37,433 nt of DNA from Planomicrobium okeanokoites (GCF_003428875.1 NZ_QQRS01000015.1:1-37433); one strand, 5' to 3'. Counted from the stretch's first letter, positions 1-8,870 are shown. A program made the numbers and translations. Notes: generated by a model not told the origin, from the letters alone.

Positions 1-74
1 TTCCTTAGTGGTTGGTCGATGTGTACCCCCACAGTGGACTTTCACCACCTAGATAGTTGCCATGCCTGGCACAC
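1..74 (-). mobile_element. 5' end of a group IIC intron (partial)
   Basis: On the minus strand, directly after the U-tract of the cysK terminator, the sequence starts GTGTGCCAGGCATGG and continues through GGTGGTGAAAGTCCAC. This fits the group II 5' consensus GUGYG and, from memory, the opening of domain I in group IIC introns such as the one in Oceanobacillus iheyensis. Group IIC introns characteristically insert just downstream of Rho-independent terminators, as here. The rest of the ribozyme and any reverse transcriptase gene would lie beyond the left edge, so activity cannot be judged. Confidence 0.8.
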
Positions 75-75
75 C

Positions 76-106
76 AAAAAAAGAGGCATGCGTCAGCATA
101 CCCCTC
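76..106 (-). terminator. cysK Rho-independent terminator
   Basis: On the minus strand an 11-bp stem (arms 96-106 and 81-91, with some G-U pairs) closes a TGAC loop and is followed by seven T residues (76-82). It starts 7 nt after the cysK stop codon. The first intron base lies one nucleotide beyond the T run. Confidence 0.8.
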
Positions 107-112
107 ATTTTA

Positions 113-1045
113 TCAGTTATTTTCTTCGAATTGGTATAACGGAGTGCTGAGGTAGCGTTCGCCGTTGGATGGAAGAACTGCCAGCACTTTCTTGCCTTTT
201 CCGAGGCGTTTCGCCAGTTGAAGGGCTGCATAGACTGCGGCACCTGAAGAAACGCCGCCCAGAATACCTTCTTCACGAGCAACTTTACGCGCCGTTTCGT
301 AGGACTGGTCATTGGACACCTGAATTACTTCATCGTAAATCTCTGTATTCAATACTTTCGGAACAAAACCTGCTCCAATTCCCTGGATTTTATGCGGCCC
401 TGGTTTGCCGCCCGATAGAACTGGTGAATCGGATGGCTCCACTGCTGCAATAAGAATATCAGGGTATTTCTCTTTCAATACTTGTCCGGCTCCTGTGATC
501 GTTCCGCCTGTTCCGATACCTGAAACAAAGGCATCCAGCTGATCGCCCATCGCTTCCACGATTTCAGGACCCGTAGTCAGACGGTGAACTTCCGGATTTG
601 CTTCGTTATTGAATTGCTGCGGCATGAACCAATTGTTTTCAGTTGCTTGCTGTTCGGCCATCTTGATCGCGCCGTTCATCCCTTCCGCTCCTGGAGTCAG
701 AATAAGTTCCGCTCCATAAGCACGAAGAAGGTTGCGGCGTTCCATGCTCATCGTATCCGGCATAACCAAAACCGCTTTATAGCCTTTAGCTGCCGCAATC
801 ATTGCCAGGCCGATACCAGTATTACCGCTTGTCGGTTCGATGATAACATCGCCTTCTTTTAAATCTCCGGATTTTTCAGCCGCTTCGATCATGGACAGCG
901 CAATGCGGTCTTTCACACTGCTGCCCGGGTTGAAATACTCCAATTTCAAGTAGACTTCCGCATCCTCTGCACCAGTCATACGATTTAACTTGACGATAGG
1001 CGTTTGCCCAATCAATCCTGTAATATCATTTGCAATACGAGCCAT
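113..1045 (-). CDS. cysK: Cysteine synthase A (O-acetylserine sulfhydrylase)
   Basis: This PLP enzyme condenses O-acetyl-L-serine with sulfide to give L-cysteine and acetate in the cytoplasm. The 310-aa length is normal for the family. Lys45 in SSVKDR is the expected Schiff-base lysine. SGNTG at 73-77 contacts the substrate carboxylate, and GTGGT at 178-182 cradles the PLP phosphate. The C-terminal GGVSSGAA segment supplies the serine that binds the pyridine nitrogen. The ATG has AGGAG 9 nt upstream. A strong promoter lies in the 101-nt gap after the PpiC-type gene, so cysK can be expressed alone, although no terminator separates it from that gene. As in B. subtilis, it follows the ftsH-coaX-hslO group. 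Confidence 0.96.
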   Translation of the reverse strand: MARIANDITGLIGQTPIVKLNRMTGAEDAEVYLKLEYFNPGSSVKDRIALSMIEAAEKSGDLKEGDVIIEPTSGNTGIGLAMIAAAKGYKAVLVMPDTMSMERRNLLRAYGAELILTPGAEGMNGAIKMAEQQATENNWFMPQQFNNEANPEVHRLTTGPEIVEAMGDQLDAFVSGIGTGGTITGAGQVLKEKYPDILIAAVEPSDSPVLSGGKPGPHKIQGIGAGFVPKVLNTEIYDEVIQVSNDQSYETARKVAREEGILGGVSSGAAVYAALQLAKRLGKGKKVLAVLPSNGERYLSTPLYQFEENN

Positions 1046-1094
1046 TATTCAACACTCCTAATCCCTAGTAGTTTAATCGGCATTTCATGGGTTC

Positions 1095-1124
1095 ATCGTA
1101 TCAATGTTTATCCCTCAATGTCAA
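1095..1124 (-). promoter_or_regulatory. Sigma-A promoter of cysK
   Basis: A perfect TTGACA (1119-1124) is separated by 18 nt from TACGAT (1095-1100). The predicted start near 1088 gives a leader of about 40 nt. I saw no S-box or T-box structure in it. Confidence 0.65.
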
Positions 1125-1146
1125 ACAGCTGGATTGGCTTTTGAAT

Positions 1147-2091
1147 TTATTCGCCGTAGAACCATTCGGTGTCGAACTCCTGCCAGAATGCTTCCGGAGT
1201 CACGGATTGCGGCAATTGCTCCAAAGCCAGCTCACGGCTGATATGGCTTTCCACATCTTTGTATGTAAATGTCTGGCCTTGCGCCTTGTCGGTTACTGTT
1301 ATTACAGCCACCCGGCCATCCGCCATCGTCAGCGGTTCCGACCATTTATCCGTTTCCACGGAAGCGACAGCATTCGTTACCGCCGCGTCGATAGTGGATT
1401 GGCCAGGGACCACATAGCCGATATCACCGCCGAGGCTGCCGGTTGCTGTATCGATCGAACGTTCCCGCGCCAGGGCTTCGAACGAAGAGCCGTTTTCAAG
1501 TTCTTCAATTACACCCTGCGCTTCTTCCGTTGACTGCAGCACAATCATCCGCGTTCTGTAAGAGTCCGGGATATCGTAAAGAGCCTGGTTGTCCTGATAG
1601 AAGGTTTCTATGGCAGCTTCTTTAATGACGACATCTTTCGTCAGCACTTTTTCAAGAATCAATTGTGACTTCACTTTTTCACGCATCCGCTCCTCATCAG
1701 CAGAATAGAGCGTTTTTTCACTGCCGTCACGCGCTGATCGCATCATCGCCAGCTCCAGGTCCACTTCTTTGTCACTTACTTTGATGCCGTACTCCTTTGC
1801 CGCCGTTTCCATCACTTGGAGGTTGACGAGTTCAAGGAGTGTTTCGCGTCCATGCTGTTCTTCCATTGCCGCCATCCATTCCTGTCGGGTGATTTCTTTG
1901 CCGCTGACAGAAGCCACTTCTTCATTTCCCCCCGGATTGTCCGGTATCAGCCAGGCGATAAACCATAATAGATTTCCTGCGAATAAAATCAGCAACAGGT
2001 ACATCAATGGTTTTGTTTTTAATCTTCTTCTCGGTCTGCCCGCTTCACCCGGTGATGTGCCAGGGCGACCATGGTCACGATTGTAGCTCAT
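1147..2091 (-). CDS. Membrane-anchored PpiC-type peptidyl-prolyl isomerase (YacD/PrsA-like)
   Basis: The 314-aa protein has a basic cytoplasmic N-terminus ending RPRRRLKTK, one hydrophobic segment at about 29-48 and a large extracellular part. A SurA/PrsA-like N-terminal chaperone region is followed by a parvulin domain, with the FEALARERS and GGDIGYV segments typical of PpiC rotamases. Proteins of this type help secreted proteins fold outside the membrane. There is no lipobox cysteine, so it is anchored by its helix and is not a PrsA lipoprotein. It corresponds by position to B. subtilis yacD. Its ATG overlaps the end of hslO by 17 nt, indicating translational coupling. The substrate is not known. 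Confidence 0.85.
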   Translation of the reverse strand: MSYNRDHGRPGTSPGEAGRPRRRLKTKPLMYLLLILFAGNLLWFIAWLIPDNPGGNEEVASVSGKEITRQEWMAAMEEQHGRETLLELVNLQVMETAAKEYGIKVSDKEVDLELAMMRSARDGSEKTLYSADEERMREKVKSQLILEKVLTKDVVIKEAAIETFYQDNQALYDIPDSYRTRMIVLQSTEEAQGVIEELENGSSFEALARERSIDTATGSLGGDIGYVVPGQSTIDAAVTNAVASVETDKWSEPLTMADGRVAVITVTDKAQGQTFTYKDVESHISRELALEQLPQSVTPEAFWQEFDTEWFYGE

Positions 2092-2956
2092 CGATCATCG
2101 CTTCCAATTCTTCTTTTGAGTAACTGTAGGTTTCCAGACAGAAATGGCATTGCGTTTCAGCTGAGCCGTCTTCTTCAATCATTCTTTGGATTTCTTCTTT
2201 CCCCAAACTGATAATTCCTTCCGCAAAGCGTTCTTTGGAGCAATTGCATTCAAACTTCACCGGTATTGAATCCAGAATTTCAATATTGCCTTCACCAAAA
2301 ATTTCTTTCAGAATATCTTCAGGGCTTAAGCCGCGTTTGATCATTGTTGAAACAGGATCGATTTGGGCCAGACGTTCTTCGAGCCTGGAAATCGCCCCTT
2401 CTTCCGCATCCGGCATGATTTGTACAATAAAACCGCCGGCGGCCAGAACGGAGTTGTCCGTATCCACCAGCACGCCAAGGCCCACTGAAGAAGGAATCTG
2501 TTCAGATACAGCAAAATAATAAATCAGGTCTTCGGCAATTTCACCTGATACAATTGGACTCTGCCCCGTGAAAAAATCGCGCATGCCAAGGTCTTTGATT
2601 ACTGAAAGCATGCCGTCTTTGCCGACTGCTCCGCCAACGTCCAATTTGCCGGCAGAACTGAGATCGAGATGAGTCTGGGGATTTTGGGGGTAGCCCCGCA
2701 CTCCGCCACGGGCGTTGCTGTCCACAAGAATTGCACCCAGAGGTCCGCCACCATCAATTTTCAAAACGACTTTGTCATCGCCCTTCAGCATTGCGCCGAA
2801 CATAACGCCGCCTGTCATTAAGCGACCTACTGCCGCTGTAGCAGTCGGCCACATCATATGCCTCTTTTGTGCTTCCCCCACTGTTTCGGTGCTGTCCACC
2901 GCAAATGCCCGGACACTGCCGCCAAAGCCCAGTCCCCGCACTAAATAATCTGCCAT
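2075..2956 (-). CDS. hslO: Redox-regulated chaperone Hsp33
   Basis: Hsp33 is a cytoplasmic holdase activated by oxidative unfolding. The 293-aa protein has the compact N-terminal domain, a linker and a C-terminal zinc switch with Cys237, Cys239, Cys270 and Cys273 in the CXC/CXXC arrangement. In the reduced state these ligate zinc; disulfide formation by peroxide or bleach plus heat exposes the client-binding surface. It starts 18 nt after coaX, with a GAGAGGG-type ribosome-binding site, and its stop overlaps the next gene, so coaX-hslO-yacD look like one transcription unit. This order matches B. subtilis. Confidence 0.96.
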   Translation of the reverse strand: MADYLVRGLGFGGSVRAFAVDSTETVGEAQKRHMMWPTATAAVGRLMTGGVMFGAMLKGDDKVVLKIDGGGPLGAILVDSNARGGVRGYPQNPQTHLDLSSAGKLDVGGAVGKDGMLSVIKDLGMRDFFTGQSPIVSGEIAEDLIYYFAVSEQIPSSVGLGVLVDTDNSVLAAGGFIVQIMPDAEEGAISRLEERLAQIDPVSTMIKRGLSPEDILKEIFGEGNIEILDSIPVKFECNCSKERFAEGIISLGKEEIQRMIEEDGSAETQCHFCLETYSYSKEELEAMIDELQS

Positions 2957-2974
2957 TCCAATCGCCCTCTCTTG

Positions 2975-3742
2975 TTATGCTTCATTGCGCTTATAAATCA
3001 GGTAGAGTCCTTTTAATGTTAAAAATGGTTCCACTTTATCGATGAGCTTTGATTCCGACGCTATCAAGTTTGCCATTCCTCCAGTCGCAACGACCATCGG
3101 CTTTTCAACACTTTGGTTTTTCATTCGTGCGATGATGCCTTCCGCCTGGCCGACAAAACCATAGACGATGCCGGCTTGCATAGCAGAGACCGTATTTTTT
3201 CCAACGACACTGTCCGGACGGGCAATTTCAATACGCGGCAATTTTGCCGCCCGGCTGTAGAGCGCTTCCGTTGAAATGCCGATTCCCGGCGCAATGGCTC
3301 CCCCCATGTATTGATGGGCTTCATTGATATAGCAATAGGTTGTCGCCGTACCGAAATCGGCAATAATGAGCGGGCCGCCGTATTCATGGATGGCTGCCAC
3401 CGCATTCACGATCCGGTCTGCGCCTACTTCACGCGGATTATCGTATTTAATGTTCAAACCGGTTTTCAATCCTGGGCCTACAATCAATGGTTTAATATCA
3501 AAATATTTCAAAGCCATGCGTTCTAATGAAAACATGATCGGCGGAACTACCGATGACATGATAATGCCTTTGATATTCTTGAATTCCAATCCGGCGTCCT
3601 GCAGAAAGGCTTTGATCTTCATGCCATATTCATCTTCCGTTTTATGTCGGGCTGTTTCCATGCGCCAGTGATGAATCAGTGTATCCCGATCATAAATACC
3701 TATAGCGATATTGCTGTTGCCGATATCCATTACTAGAATCAT
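2975..3742 (-). CDS. coaX: Type III pantothenate kinase
   Basis: CoaX carries out the first step of coenzyme A synthesis, ATP-dependent phosphorylation of pantothenate. The ASKHA fold is shown by MDIGNSN near the N-terminus (phosphate 1), GADRIVN in the middle and [10 protein letters not shown] (phosphate 2). I chose the ATG at 3742, giving 255 aa, because GGGGA precedes it at good spacing and the protein then begins MILVMDIGN as in relatives. An in-frame TTG at 3766 would add eight residues with only a weak ribosome-binding site. The gene follows the ftsH terminator and has its own extended -10 promoter. Confidence 0.93.
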   Translation of the reverse strand: MILVMDIGNSNIAIGIYDRDTLIHHWRMETARHKTEDEYGMKIKAFLQDAGLEFKNIKGIIMSSVVPPIMFSLERMALKYFDIKPLIVGPGLKTGLNIKYDNPREVGADRIVNAVAAIHEYGGPLIIADFGTATTYCYINEAHQYMGGAIAPGIGISTEALYSRAAKLPRIEIARPDSVVGKNTVSAMQAGIVYGFVGQAEGIIARMKNQSVEKPMVVATGGMANLIASESKLIDKVEPFLTLKGLYLIYKRNEA

Positions 3743-3777
3743 TTCGCGGTCCCCATTTATCTGCAATTTTCCAAAAT

Positions 3778-3786
3778 ATCATACCA
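3778..3786 (-). promoter_or_regulatory. Extended -10 promoter of coaX-hslO
   Basis: On the minus strand TGGTATGAT forms an extended -10 (TATGAT at 3778-3783). The -35 region is T-rich and poor. It lies just after the ftsH terminator, 35-45 nt before the coaX start. Confidence 0.45.
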
Positions 3787-3802
3787 TAGTTTCATAGGAA
3801 AG

Positions 3803-3848
3803 AAAAAAAGCTGGCGCCTATTCCCTAATGGAATCGGACGCCAGCTTT
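3803..3848 (-). terminator. ftsH Rho-independent terminator
   Basis: Arms AAAGCTGGCG (3807-3816) and its complement (3839-3848) form a 10-bp stem, extended by an inner ATTCC/GGAAT helix and followed on the minus strand by seven T residues. It closes the tilS-hpt-ftsH region. Confidence 0.85.
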
Positions 3849-3855
3849 CAGCTTA

Positions 3856-5868
3856 TTACTTACGGTCTTCCCGGATCGGATCTTTCACTTCTCCAGTGGA
3901 TGGCTCTTCACTCGGAAGATCTCCAGCTGAAGGATCGCTTGGTGCTCCTGTTACGTCAGGAATTTCCGCGTCTTTTTCCAGATCGACGTTTTTGTCTTCA
4001 TACTCGCCGTTCAGCGCTTCATATGAACGCTCCGGCAAACTACCATGTTCTTTCAGATGCTGAATTTGAGCAGCATCCAAAGTTTCAACTTCAAGCAATG
4101 TCTGCGCAAGCAATTCAAGAAGTTCTTTGTTGTCGGTAAGAATCTCTTTTGTGCGAATGTATTGCTCTTTGATGATGCGTTGGATTTCCTGGTCAATTTC
4201 AAATGCGATGGCATCTGAATAATTCTGTTCTGAATTAAAATCGCGCCCAAGGAAGACGTTTCCGCCTTGCGCCTGACCGAATTGGATCGGTCCGATCTTG
4301 TCGCTCATGCCGTATTCCGTAACCATGCTGCGGGCGATTGCCGTTGCACGCTGGAAATCATTATGGGCGCCGGTCGATACTTCACCGAATGTCAGATCCT
4401 CGGCGACACGTCCGCCAAGCAATCCGGCAATCTTATCAAGCAACTCCGGTTTCGTCATGAAGTAACGGTCTTCACGTGGAAGCATTACCGCGTATCCGCC
4501 TGCTTGTCCGCGAGGAACAATGGTCACTTTATGAACAATATCCGCATCATCGAGTACCAAACCGATGACCGTATGGCCTGATTCATGGTAAGCGACGATA
4601 TTGCGTTCTTTTTTCGAGATGACGCGATTCTTTTTAGCTGGTCCCGCAATTACACGGTCCGTAGCTTCATCGATATCGGACATATCAATTTTGAGTTTAT
4701 TGCGGCGGGCTGCAACAAGTGCTGCCTCGTTCAATAAATTCTCCAGATCGGCACCAGAGAAACCTGGCGTCCGCTGAGCGATAGCTTTCATGTCCACGCT
4801 CTCATCAAGCGGCTTGTTGCGCGCATGGACTTTCAATACTTCTTCGCGTCCTTTAACATCCGGACGGCCAACTGTGATCTGGCGGTCGAAACGGCCAGGG
4901 CGCAGAAGTGCCGGATCCAGGATATCCGGACGGTTAGTTGCAGCAATAATGATGATTCCTTCGTTAGCGCCGAAACCATCCATTTCAACCAATAGCTGGT
5001 TCAATGTCTGTTCACGTTCGTCATGTCCGCCGCCGAGGCCTGCACCACGCTGGCGTCCGACCGCATCAATCTCATCAATGAAGATGATACAAGGTGCGTT
5101 TTTCTTGGCGTTTTCGAACAGGTCACGGACACGGGATGCCCCGACCCCTACGAACATTTCCACGAAATCAGAACCACTGATCGAGAAGAACGGCGTTCCT
5201 GCTTCTCCTGCAACCGCACGGGCCAGCAATGTTTTACCGGTACCCGGAGGTCCGACCAACAAAATCCCTTTCGGTATACGCGCGCCGATATCGGCGAATC
5301 TGCGTGGATCTTTCAGGAAGTCGACCACTTCGACCAATTCCTGTTTCTCTTCGTCCGCTCCCGCTACATCATTGAAGCGCACTTTCTGCTTCTGATCGTC
5401 ATACAGCTTCGCTTTACTTTTGCCGAAGTTCATCACACGGCCGCCTCCGCCGCCTTGTGACTGGTTTAGCAAGAAGAAGAAAAGGATGAAGATGATGATG
5501 AAGGGAATGATGCCAGTGAAGAACTGAACCCAACCGCTTGTCTGAGGAGCTTCAAGGTACTTGATTTCAGCACCGTCAGCTCGCGCAATTTCATCGATTT
5601 GATTCATTAAAGCTTCATTTTCCAACGGAATATTCGTTACAAACGTCTGGTCTTCATTGTAATCGTTCAATGAACCTGTAACTTCATAAACCATGGATGT
5701 AGGCTGTATCGTGACTTCCTGGATTTCTTCATTTTCCAATGCCTGCAAAAATTCGTCGTATCCTAATTCTTCAGTAGGTTGTCCACTATTATTAAATGTC
5801 CCCAGAATACCGATGATAACTAGGAAAATCAGTAAATAAAATATGGTGTATCGAAATATTCGATTCAT
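3856..5868 (-). CDS. ftsH: ATP-dependent zinc metalloprotease FtsH
   Basis: FtsH is a hexameric membrane AAA+ protease that degrades misfolded membrane proteins and some regulators. The 670-aa protein has TM1 at about 7-25, an extracellular domain, TM2 at about 113-134, then the AAA+ module: Walker A GPPGTGKT at 206-213, Walker B IIFIDEID at about 261-268 and the arginine-finger region near RPGRFDR. The zinc protease motif HESGH is at 428-432. The tail is acidic and proline-rich, as in other Bacillales. I chose the ATG at 5868 because GAGGAGG lies 6 nt upstream; a longer reading frame from 5946 has no comparable signal. It is about 120 nt downstream of hpt. Confidence 0.96.
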   Translation of the reverse strand: MNRIFRYTIFYLLIFLVIIGILGTFNNSGQPTEELGYDEFLQALENEEIQEVTIQPTSMVYEVTGSLNDYNEDQTFVTNIPLENEALMNQIDEIARADGAEIKYLEAPQTSGWVQFFTGIIPFIIIFILFFFLLNQSQGGGGGRVMNFGKSKAKLYDDQKQKVRFNDVAGADEEKQELVEVVDFLKDPRRFADIGARIPKGILLVGPPGTGKTLLARAVAGEAGTPFFSISGSDFVEMFVGVGASRVRDLFENAKKNAPCIIFIDEIDAVGRQRGAGLGGGHDEREQTLNQLLVEMDGFGANEGIIIIAATNRPDILDPALLRPGRFDRQITVGRPDVKGREEVLKVHARNKPLDESVDMKAIAQRTPGFSGADLENLLNEAALVAARRNKLKIDMSDIDEATDRVIAGPAKKNRVISKKERNIVAYHESGHTVIGLVLDDADIVHKVTIVPRGQAGGYAVMLPREDRYFMTKPELLDKIAGLLGGRVAEDLTFGEVSTGAHNDFQRATAIARSMVTEYGMSDKIGPIQFGQAQGGNVFLGRDFNSEQNYSDAIAFEIDQEIQRIIKEQYIRTKEILTDNKELLELLAQTLLEVETLDAAQIQHLKEHGSLPERSYEALNGEYEDKNVDLEKDAEIPDVTGAPSDPSAGDLPSEEPSTGEVKDPIREDRK

Positions 5869-5988
5869 CCCGAGCCTCCTCACAAAGTTTCCCAAAACTA
5901 TACTAAATACTAACATAGGAACATTTAAGCATACAACGATAAGCACTCGCCTGACGGGCTAAATCGGCATCATGTGAACTACTTATGT

Positions 5989-6540
5989 CTATTCCTGTTC
6001 TTCGCTGTAAACCTCTGGCTTGAGAATCCCGATATAAGGCAGGTTGCGGTATTTTTCTGCAAAATCAAGGCCGTATCCGACAACGAATGCATCAGGCACT
6101 TCAAAGCCGATGTAATCCGCTTTCAAATCCACTTTACGGCCGGATGGCTTGTCAAGAAGCGTAACGATCTTGATCGAATTCGCTTTCCGGTATTTGAAGA
6201 GGTCCACCAAATAGCTGAGCGTCAGCCCGCTGTCGATGATATCTTCGATGATCAGCAGATCACGCCCTTCCACACTGGCATTAAGATCTTTGATGATTTT
6301 GACTTCGCCTGAAGAAACAGTTGCGTTGCCGTAGCTGGAAACATCCATGAAATCCATTTCCACATAGCCGTCAAAACGTTTCATCAAATCGCCCATAAAA
6401 GGCATAGCACCTTTTAATACGCCGATTGCCAAAGGATATTTATCCTTGTAATCATTTGTTAAGGTTTCTCCGAGTTCACGTGCTTTTTCCTGTAATCTTT
6501 CCTCAGAGATCAAGATTTCTTCGATGTCTTTCTGTAACAT
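5989..6540 (-). CDS. hpt: Hypoxanthine (guanine) phosphoribosyltransferase
   Basis: This salvage enzyme converts hypoxanthine or guanine and PRPP to IMP or GMP. The 183-aa protein has the type I phosphoribosyltransferase signature [11 protein letters not shown] at 97-107, which binds the ribose 5-phosphate of PRPP, and the C-terminal [13 protein letters not shown] segment that recognises the purine. AGGAGG precedes the ATG by 7 nt. It begins 11 nt after the end of tilS, so the two are co-transcribed. In B. subtilis HprT and TilS proteins have been reported to interact and act on ftsH expression. The sequence here shows only the conserved order. Confidence 0.95.
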   Translation of the reverse strand: MLQKDIEEILISEERLQEKARELGETLTNDYKDKYPLAIGVLKGAMPFMGDLMKRFDGYVEMDFMDVSSYGNATVSSGEVKIIKDLNASVEGRDLLIIEDIIDSGLTLSYLVDLFKYRKANSIKIVTLLDKPSGRKVDLKADYIGFEVPDAFVVGYGLDFAEKYRNLPYIGILKPEVYSEEQE

Positions 6541-6551
6541 AAGTGGGCCTC

Positions 6552-7964
6552 CTATAATTCGCTTTCGCGATCTTCACATTTTTGTTCCATAAGCACCCAG
6601 TTATCCTGCTGGCGCGGGAAACGGCTGATATGCAGTGACGGGCGCAAACCCGACACCAGTAAAACTTCGCCATTGCTGTCTGTGATGACGGGCCATCCCT
6701 TCCGCAAAGGAGCGGGAACCTTCTCATCGATCATCAGCCTGGCTACTTTCTTGGAATTTCCCATACCCGGCAATTGGATCCGGTCTCCCGGGAGCCTGCT
6801 GCGAATCTTCAGCTGCGGCTCGGCAGTTTCCGAGAAATACCATGCAACAGCATCTTCCTGTTCTTCGAAATGCTGCATAGAAATCAGTTTATAACGAAAG
6901 TTATTCACGGCTCCTGACCATTCACCGGTAATCGGTGAATTGAATTCTGCAGGAGCCGCTTCCAAGTCTCGGCGACTGAATAAAACATAATCATATTGAC
7001 GAATCATCATATAATTTTGCGGCAAATGCAAAAAAACGGTGCCAGAAGAACTCTGCATCATCCCCTGCACTTGGTCGGCAAGTTGTCTTGTGACATTTAC
7101 TTGCTCGCCGCCATATAGATAGTTTAATAGTAGTAGAACCATTCTTTTTTGTAAAGCAGATGCATAGGATCTGAATCTTTCGGCTGACAACGAAATTTCC
7201 TGATTTTTTGCGGCAACCAGCAAATCCAATTTTTCCTGGGCCATTTCCATAAGGAAATTCTGATCTTCCTGCAGGCTTTCAGATAGTTCCACAAACTGTT
7301 TCGATACGTCAGCGTTTTCCTTCTTTAATTCGGGGACTACATTTTTTCGGATTCTGTTCCGGGTATAGATGTTTTCGGCGTTGCTTGGGTCTTCTCTGAA
7401 GGGAATCTCATTTTCTTTTGCGTAAATGGCGATCTCCTGTTTCGTCACTGCCAATTGAGGACGCACAAGCTGGCCGTTTCCGAACGGACGGCTCGATGGC
7501 ATCCCGAACGAGCCGGATTGCAGCGTCCCCCGCAGACCCGACATCAGGATCGTTTCGAGCTGGTCGTCTGCATGATGGGCTGTGGCGAACTTCGTCGCTC
7601 CGGTCTGTTCCATCACTTCCTCAAAATAGCTGTAGCGTTCCTGGCGGCAGACTTGCTGTTTATTGCCGCCTGCAGTTTCAAGAATGGAAGGGATGGGAAT
7701 GTCCCGGCTGTGGCAAGGGATATGCCATTGGCGGCAGACAGCTTCTGTAAACAGCCGGTCTTGGATGGATTCATCGGCGCGCAGCATGTGGTTGACATGG
7801 ACAGCTTCGACAGTGATTCCCAGCGATGCCTCGCGCGTTTTCAAATAATGCAGCAATACCATCGAATCGATGCCGCCTGAACAGCCGAGAAGGACATGGT
7901 CTCCTGCTTCCAGAAGTTTATGCCTCGCTGCATAATCGGCCATCTGTTCATGGAAACTCTTCAT
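6552..7964 (-). CDS. tilS: tRNA(Ile)-lysidine synthetase
   Basis: TilS attaches lysine to C34 of tRNA-Ile2 (anticodon CAU), changing codon reading from AUG to AUA and amino-acid identity from Met to Ile. The 470-aa protein has the N-terminal PP-loop CSGGIDS at 28-34, the HHADDQLET segment that follows in this family, and the extended C-terminal substrate-binding domains of Bacillales TilS. A GGGAGG ribosome-binding site lies about 9 nt from the ATG. It heads the tilS-hpt unit and its promoter is back-to-back with that of a CAU-anticodon tRNA-Met. The usual upstream neighbours spoIIE, yabS and yabT are missing. Confidence 0.95.
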   Translation of the reverse strand: MKSFHEQMADYAARHKLLEAGDHVLLGCSGGIDSMVLLHYLKTREASLGITVEAVHVNHMLRADESIQDRLFTEAVCRQWHIPCHSRDIPIPSILETAGGNKQQVCRQERYSYFEEVMEQTGATKFATAHHADDQLETILMSGLRGTLQSGSFGMPSSRPFGNGQLVRPQLAVTKQEIAIYAKENEIPFREDPSNAENIYTRNRIRKNVVPELKKENADVSKQFVELSESLQEDQNFLMEMAQEKLDLLVAAKNQEISLSAERFRSYASALQKRMVLLLLNYLYGGEQVNVTRQLADQVQGMMQSSSGTVFLHLPQNYMMIRQYDYVLFSRRDLEAAPAEFNSPITGEWSGAVNNFRYKLISMQHFEEQEDAVAWYFSETAEPQLKIRSRLPGDRIQLPGMGNSKKVARLMIDEKVPAPLRKGWPVITDSNGEVLLVSGLRPSLHISRFPRQQDNWVLMEQKCEDRESEL

Positions 7965-8000
7965 CTCTGTTCGCCTCCCTCTTTTATGATGCGATCATTT

Positions 8001-8028
8001 ATTTTATTGCAATAAAGTTTTTTGTAAA
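8001..8028 (-). promoter_or_regulatory. Sigma-A promoter of tilS-hpt
   Basis: TTTACA (8023-8028), 16-nt spacer, TAAAAT (8001-8006) on the minus strand. Its -35 is six nucleotides from the -35 of the divergent tRNA promoter. Confidence 0.55.
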
Positions 8029-8034
8029 ACGTGA

Positions 8035-8063
8035 TTGACTTGTTGCGGTTTCGATAGTATGAT
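8035..8063 (+). promoter_or_regulatory. Sigma-A promoter of tRNA-Met
   Basis: TTGACT (8035-8040) and TATGAT (8058-8063) with an optimal 17-nt spacer. The predicted start near 8070 leaves about 15 nt of 5' leader before the mature tRNA. Confidence 0.75.
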
Positions 8064-8084
8064 ATGAAATGTCCGTTTCAACAT

Positions 8085-8158
8085 GGCGGCGTAGCTCAGC
8101 TGGCTAGAGCGTACGGTTCATACCCGTGAGGTCGGGGGTTCGATCCCCTCTGCCGCCA
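8085..8158 (+). tRNA. tRNA-Met(CAT), elongator type
   Basis: The full cloverleaf can be drawn: 7-bp acceptor stem GGCGGCG/TGCCGCC, D stem GCTC/GAGC, anticodon loop TTCATAC with anticodon CAT, and T arm GGGGG-TTCGATC-CCCTC, then discriminator A. The first acceptor pair is G-C, so it lacks the C1-A72 mismatch of the initiator. The body resembles B. subtilis elongator tRNA-Met rather than tRNA-Ile2(CAU). CCA is not encoded. It is transcribed against both neighbouring genes and has its own promoter and terminator. Confidence 0.95.
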
Positions 8159-8167
8159 TCTTATAGA

Positions 8168-8203
8168 AATAAGCGTCCCTTTCGCGGGGACGCTTATTTT
8201 TTA
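8168..8203 (+). terminator. tRNA-Met terminator
   Basis: A perfect 12-bp stem (8168-8179 with 8187-8198, loop TTTCGC) leads into a T run. It sits about 10 nt after the tRNA 3' end. Confidence 0.88.
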
Positions 8204-8214
8204 TGCCTTCGATT

Positions 8215-8243
8215 CTGAAAAAGCCCGCATTTTGCTTTTTCAG
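8215..8243. repeat. Intergenic 10-bp inverted repeat
   Basis: CTGAAAAAGC (8215-8224) and its exact complement (8234-8243) surround a 9-nt loop. It lies between the convergent terminators of tRNA-Met and the S1-domain gene and has no clear T tract. I see no gene in the 216 nt between the tRNA and that gene. Confidence 0.5.
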
Positions 8244-8281
8244 TGACGATTCATCATGCGGCAGCAGAAAAAATTTGTTAT

Positions 8282-8311
8282 AAAAAAACGCTTCCCGATT
8301 TGAGAAGCGTT
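8282..8311 (-). terminator. Terminator of the S1-domain gene
   Basis: AACGCTTC arms (8287-8294 and 8304-8311) form an 8-bp stem followed on the minus strand by seven T residues. Confidence 0.8.
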
Positions 8312-8374
8312 CCATCATCAATATGGTTCAGCTGCGCTGAAGCATTTTTCCATGCCATTAAAACAGCTAGCAAG

Positions 8375-8794
8375 TTAGCCTCTTCTTGCACCTCGGCCGC
8401 CACGTTTGGATTCTGTAGCGCGCTTCAACGTCGTCATATTCTCTTCGCTGTCCTTCAGGAACTTCGCCATTTTTGTTTCAAAGTTCTCTTTAGGCGCGCG
8501 GTCAAACGAACGGTTGCTTGGACGTGGGCGTTGTGGACGATCTGTTGCGCCAGCTGGCTGTGGTTTTGCTTTGCGAATGGAAAGGCCGATTTTGCCGTCA
8601 GCTTCCACATTCATTACTTTAACTTCAACCATTTCCCCAACTTTTAAATGATCATTGATGTCTTTAACATAGTTGTCGGCGACTTCACTTATATGCACGA
8701 GGCCTGTTGCACCAGTTGGAAGCTGAACGAACGCTCCAAAATTTGTAATACCTGTAACTTTACCTTCTAACTTGCTGCCTACTTCAATCGACAT
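8375..8794 (-). CDS. yabR: S1-domain RNA-binding protein (YabR/general stress protein 13 family)
   Basis: The 139-aa protein has a single S1 RNA-binding fold at about 1-77, recognisable by GSKLEGKVTGITNFGAFV, GLVHISEV and GKIGLSIRKA. A basic, low-complexity tail follows and ends RGGRGARRG. Proteins of this family associate with ribosomes or RNA; the exact target is not established from sequence. An AAGGAGG ribosome-binding site is separated from the ATG by an A-T stretch. The gene has a near-perfect promoter inside the divIC terminator and a structured leader of about 75 nt. In B. subtilis yabR also lies between divIC and the tRNA/spoIIE region. Confidence 0.88.
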   Translation of the reverse strand: MSIEVGSKLEGKVTGITNFGAFVQLPTGATGLVHISEVADNYVKDINDHLKVGEMVEVKVMNVEADGKIGLSIRKAKPQPAGATDRPQRPRPSNRSFDRAPKENFETKMAKFLKDSEENMTTLKRATESKRGGRGARRG

Positions 8795-8823
8795 AAAAAA
8801 AATGCTCCTCCTTAAAAATTAAG

Positions 8824-8870
8824 ATGGCTACCAAAAGCCATAAAGTTAATATCCTAGGGTTTTATCCCTA
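8824..8870 (-). promoter_or_regulatory. Two-hairpin leader of yabR
   Basis: The predicted leader RNA forms TAGGG/CCCTA (8866-8870 with 8855-8859) and ATGGCT/AGCCAT (8836-8841 with 8824-8829), the second just upstream of the AAGGAGG site. Its function is unknown; autoregulation by the RNA-binding product is possible. Confidence 0.4.

Noticed and set aside
49..312. Minus-strand open frame of 87 codons over the cysK 3' end and intron start
   Set aside because: It overlaps cysK in another frame and runs through the terminator and the intron 5' end; no coding features.
3743..3766. TTG start for coaX eight codons upstream
   Set aside because: The ribosome-binding site GGGGA and family alignment support the ATG at 3742. 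The same reasoning removed upstream starts of ftsH, pth, glmU, tatD, trmN6 and yabE.
4790..5395. Plus-strand open frame of 201 codons opposite ftsH
   Set aside because: It is entirely antisense to the AAA+ core of ftsH, Ser/Arg/Pro-rich as expected for a shadow frame, with no promoter or ribosome-binding site.
8118..8321. Minus-strand open frame of 67 codons across tRNA-Met
   Set aside because: Its C-terminus (MAAEGIEPPTSRV) is simply the antisense of the tRNA, a common annotation artefact, and it also crosses two terminators.
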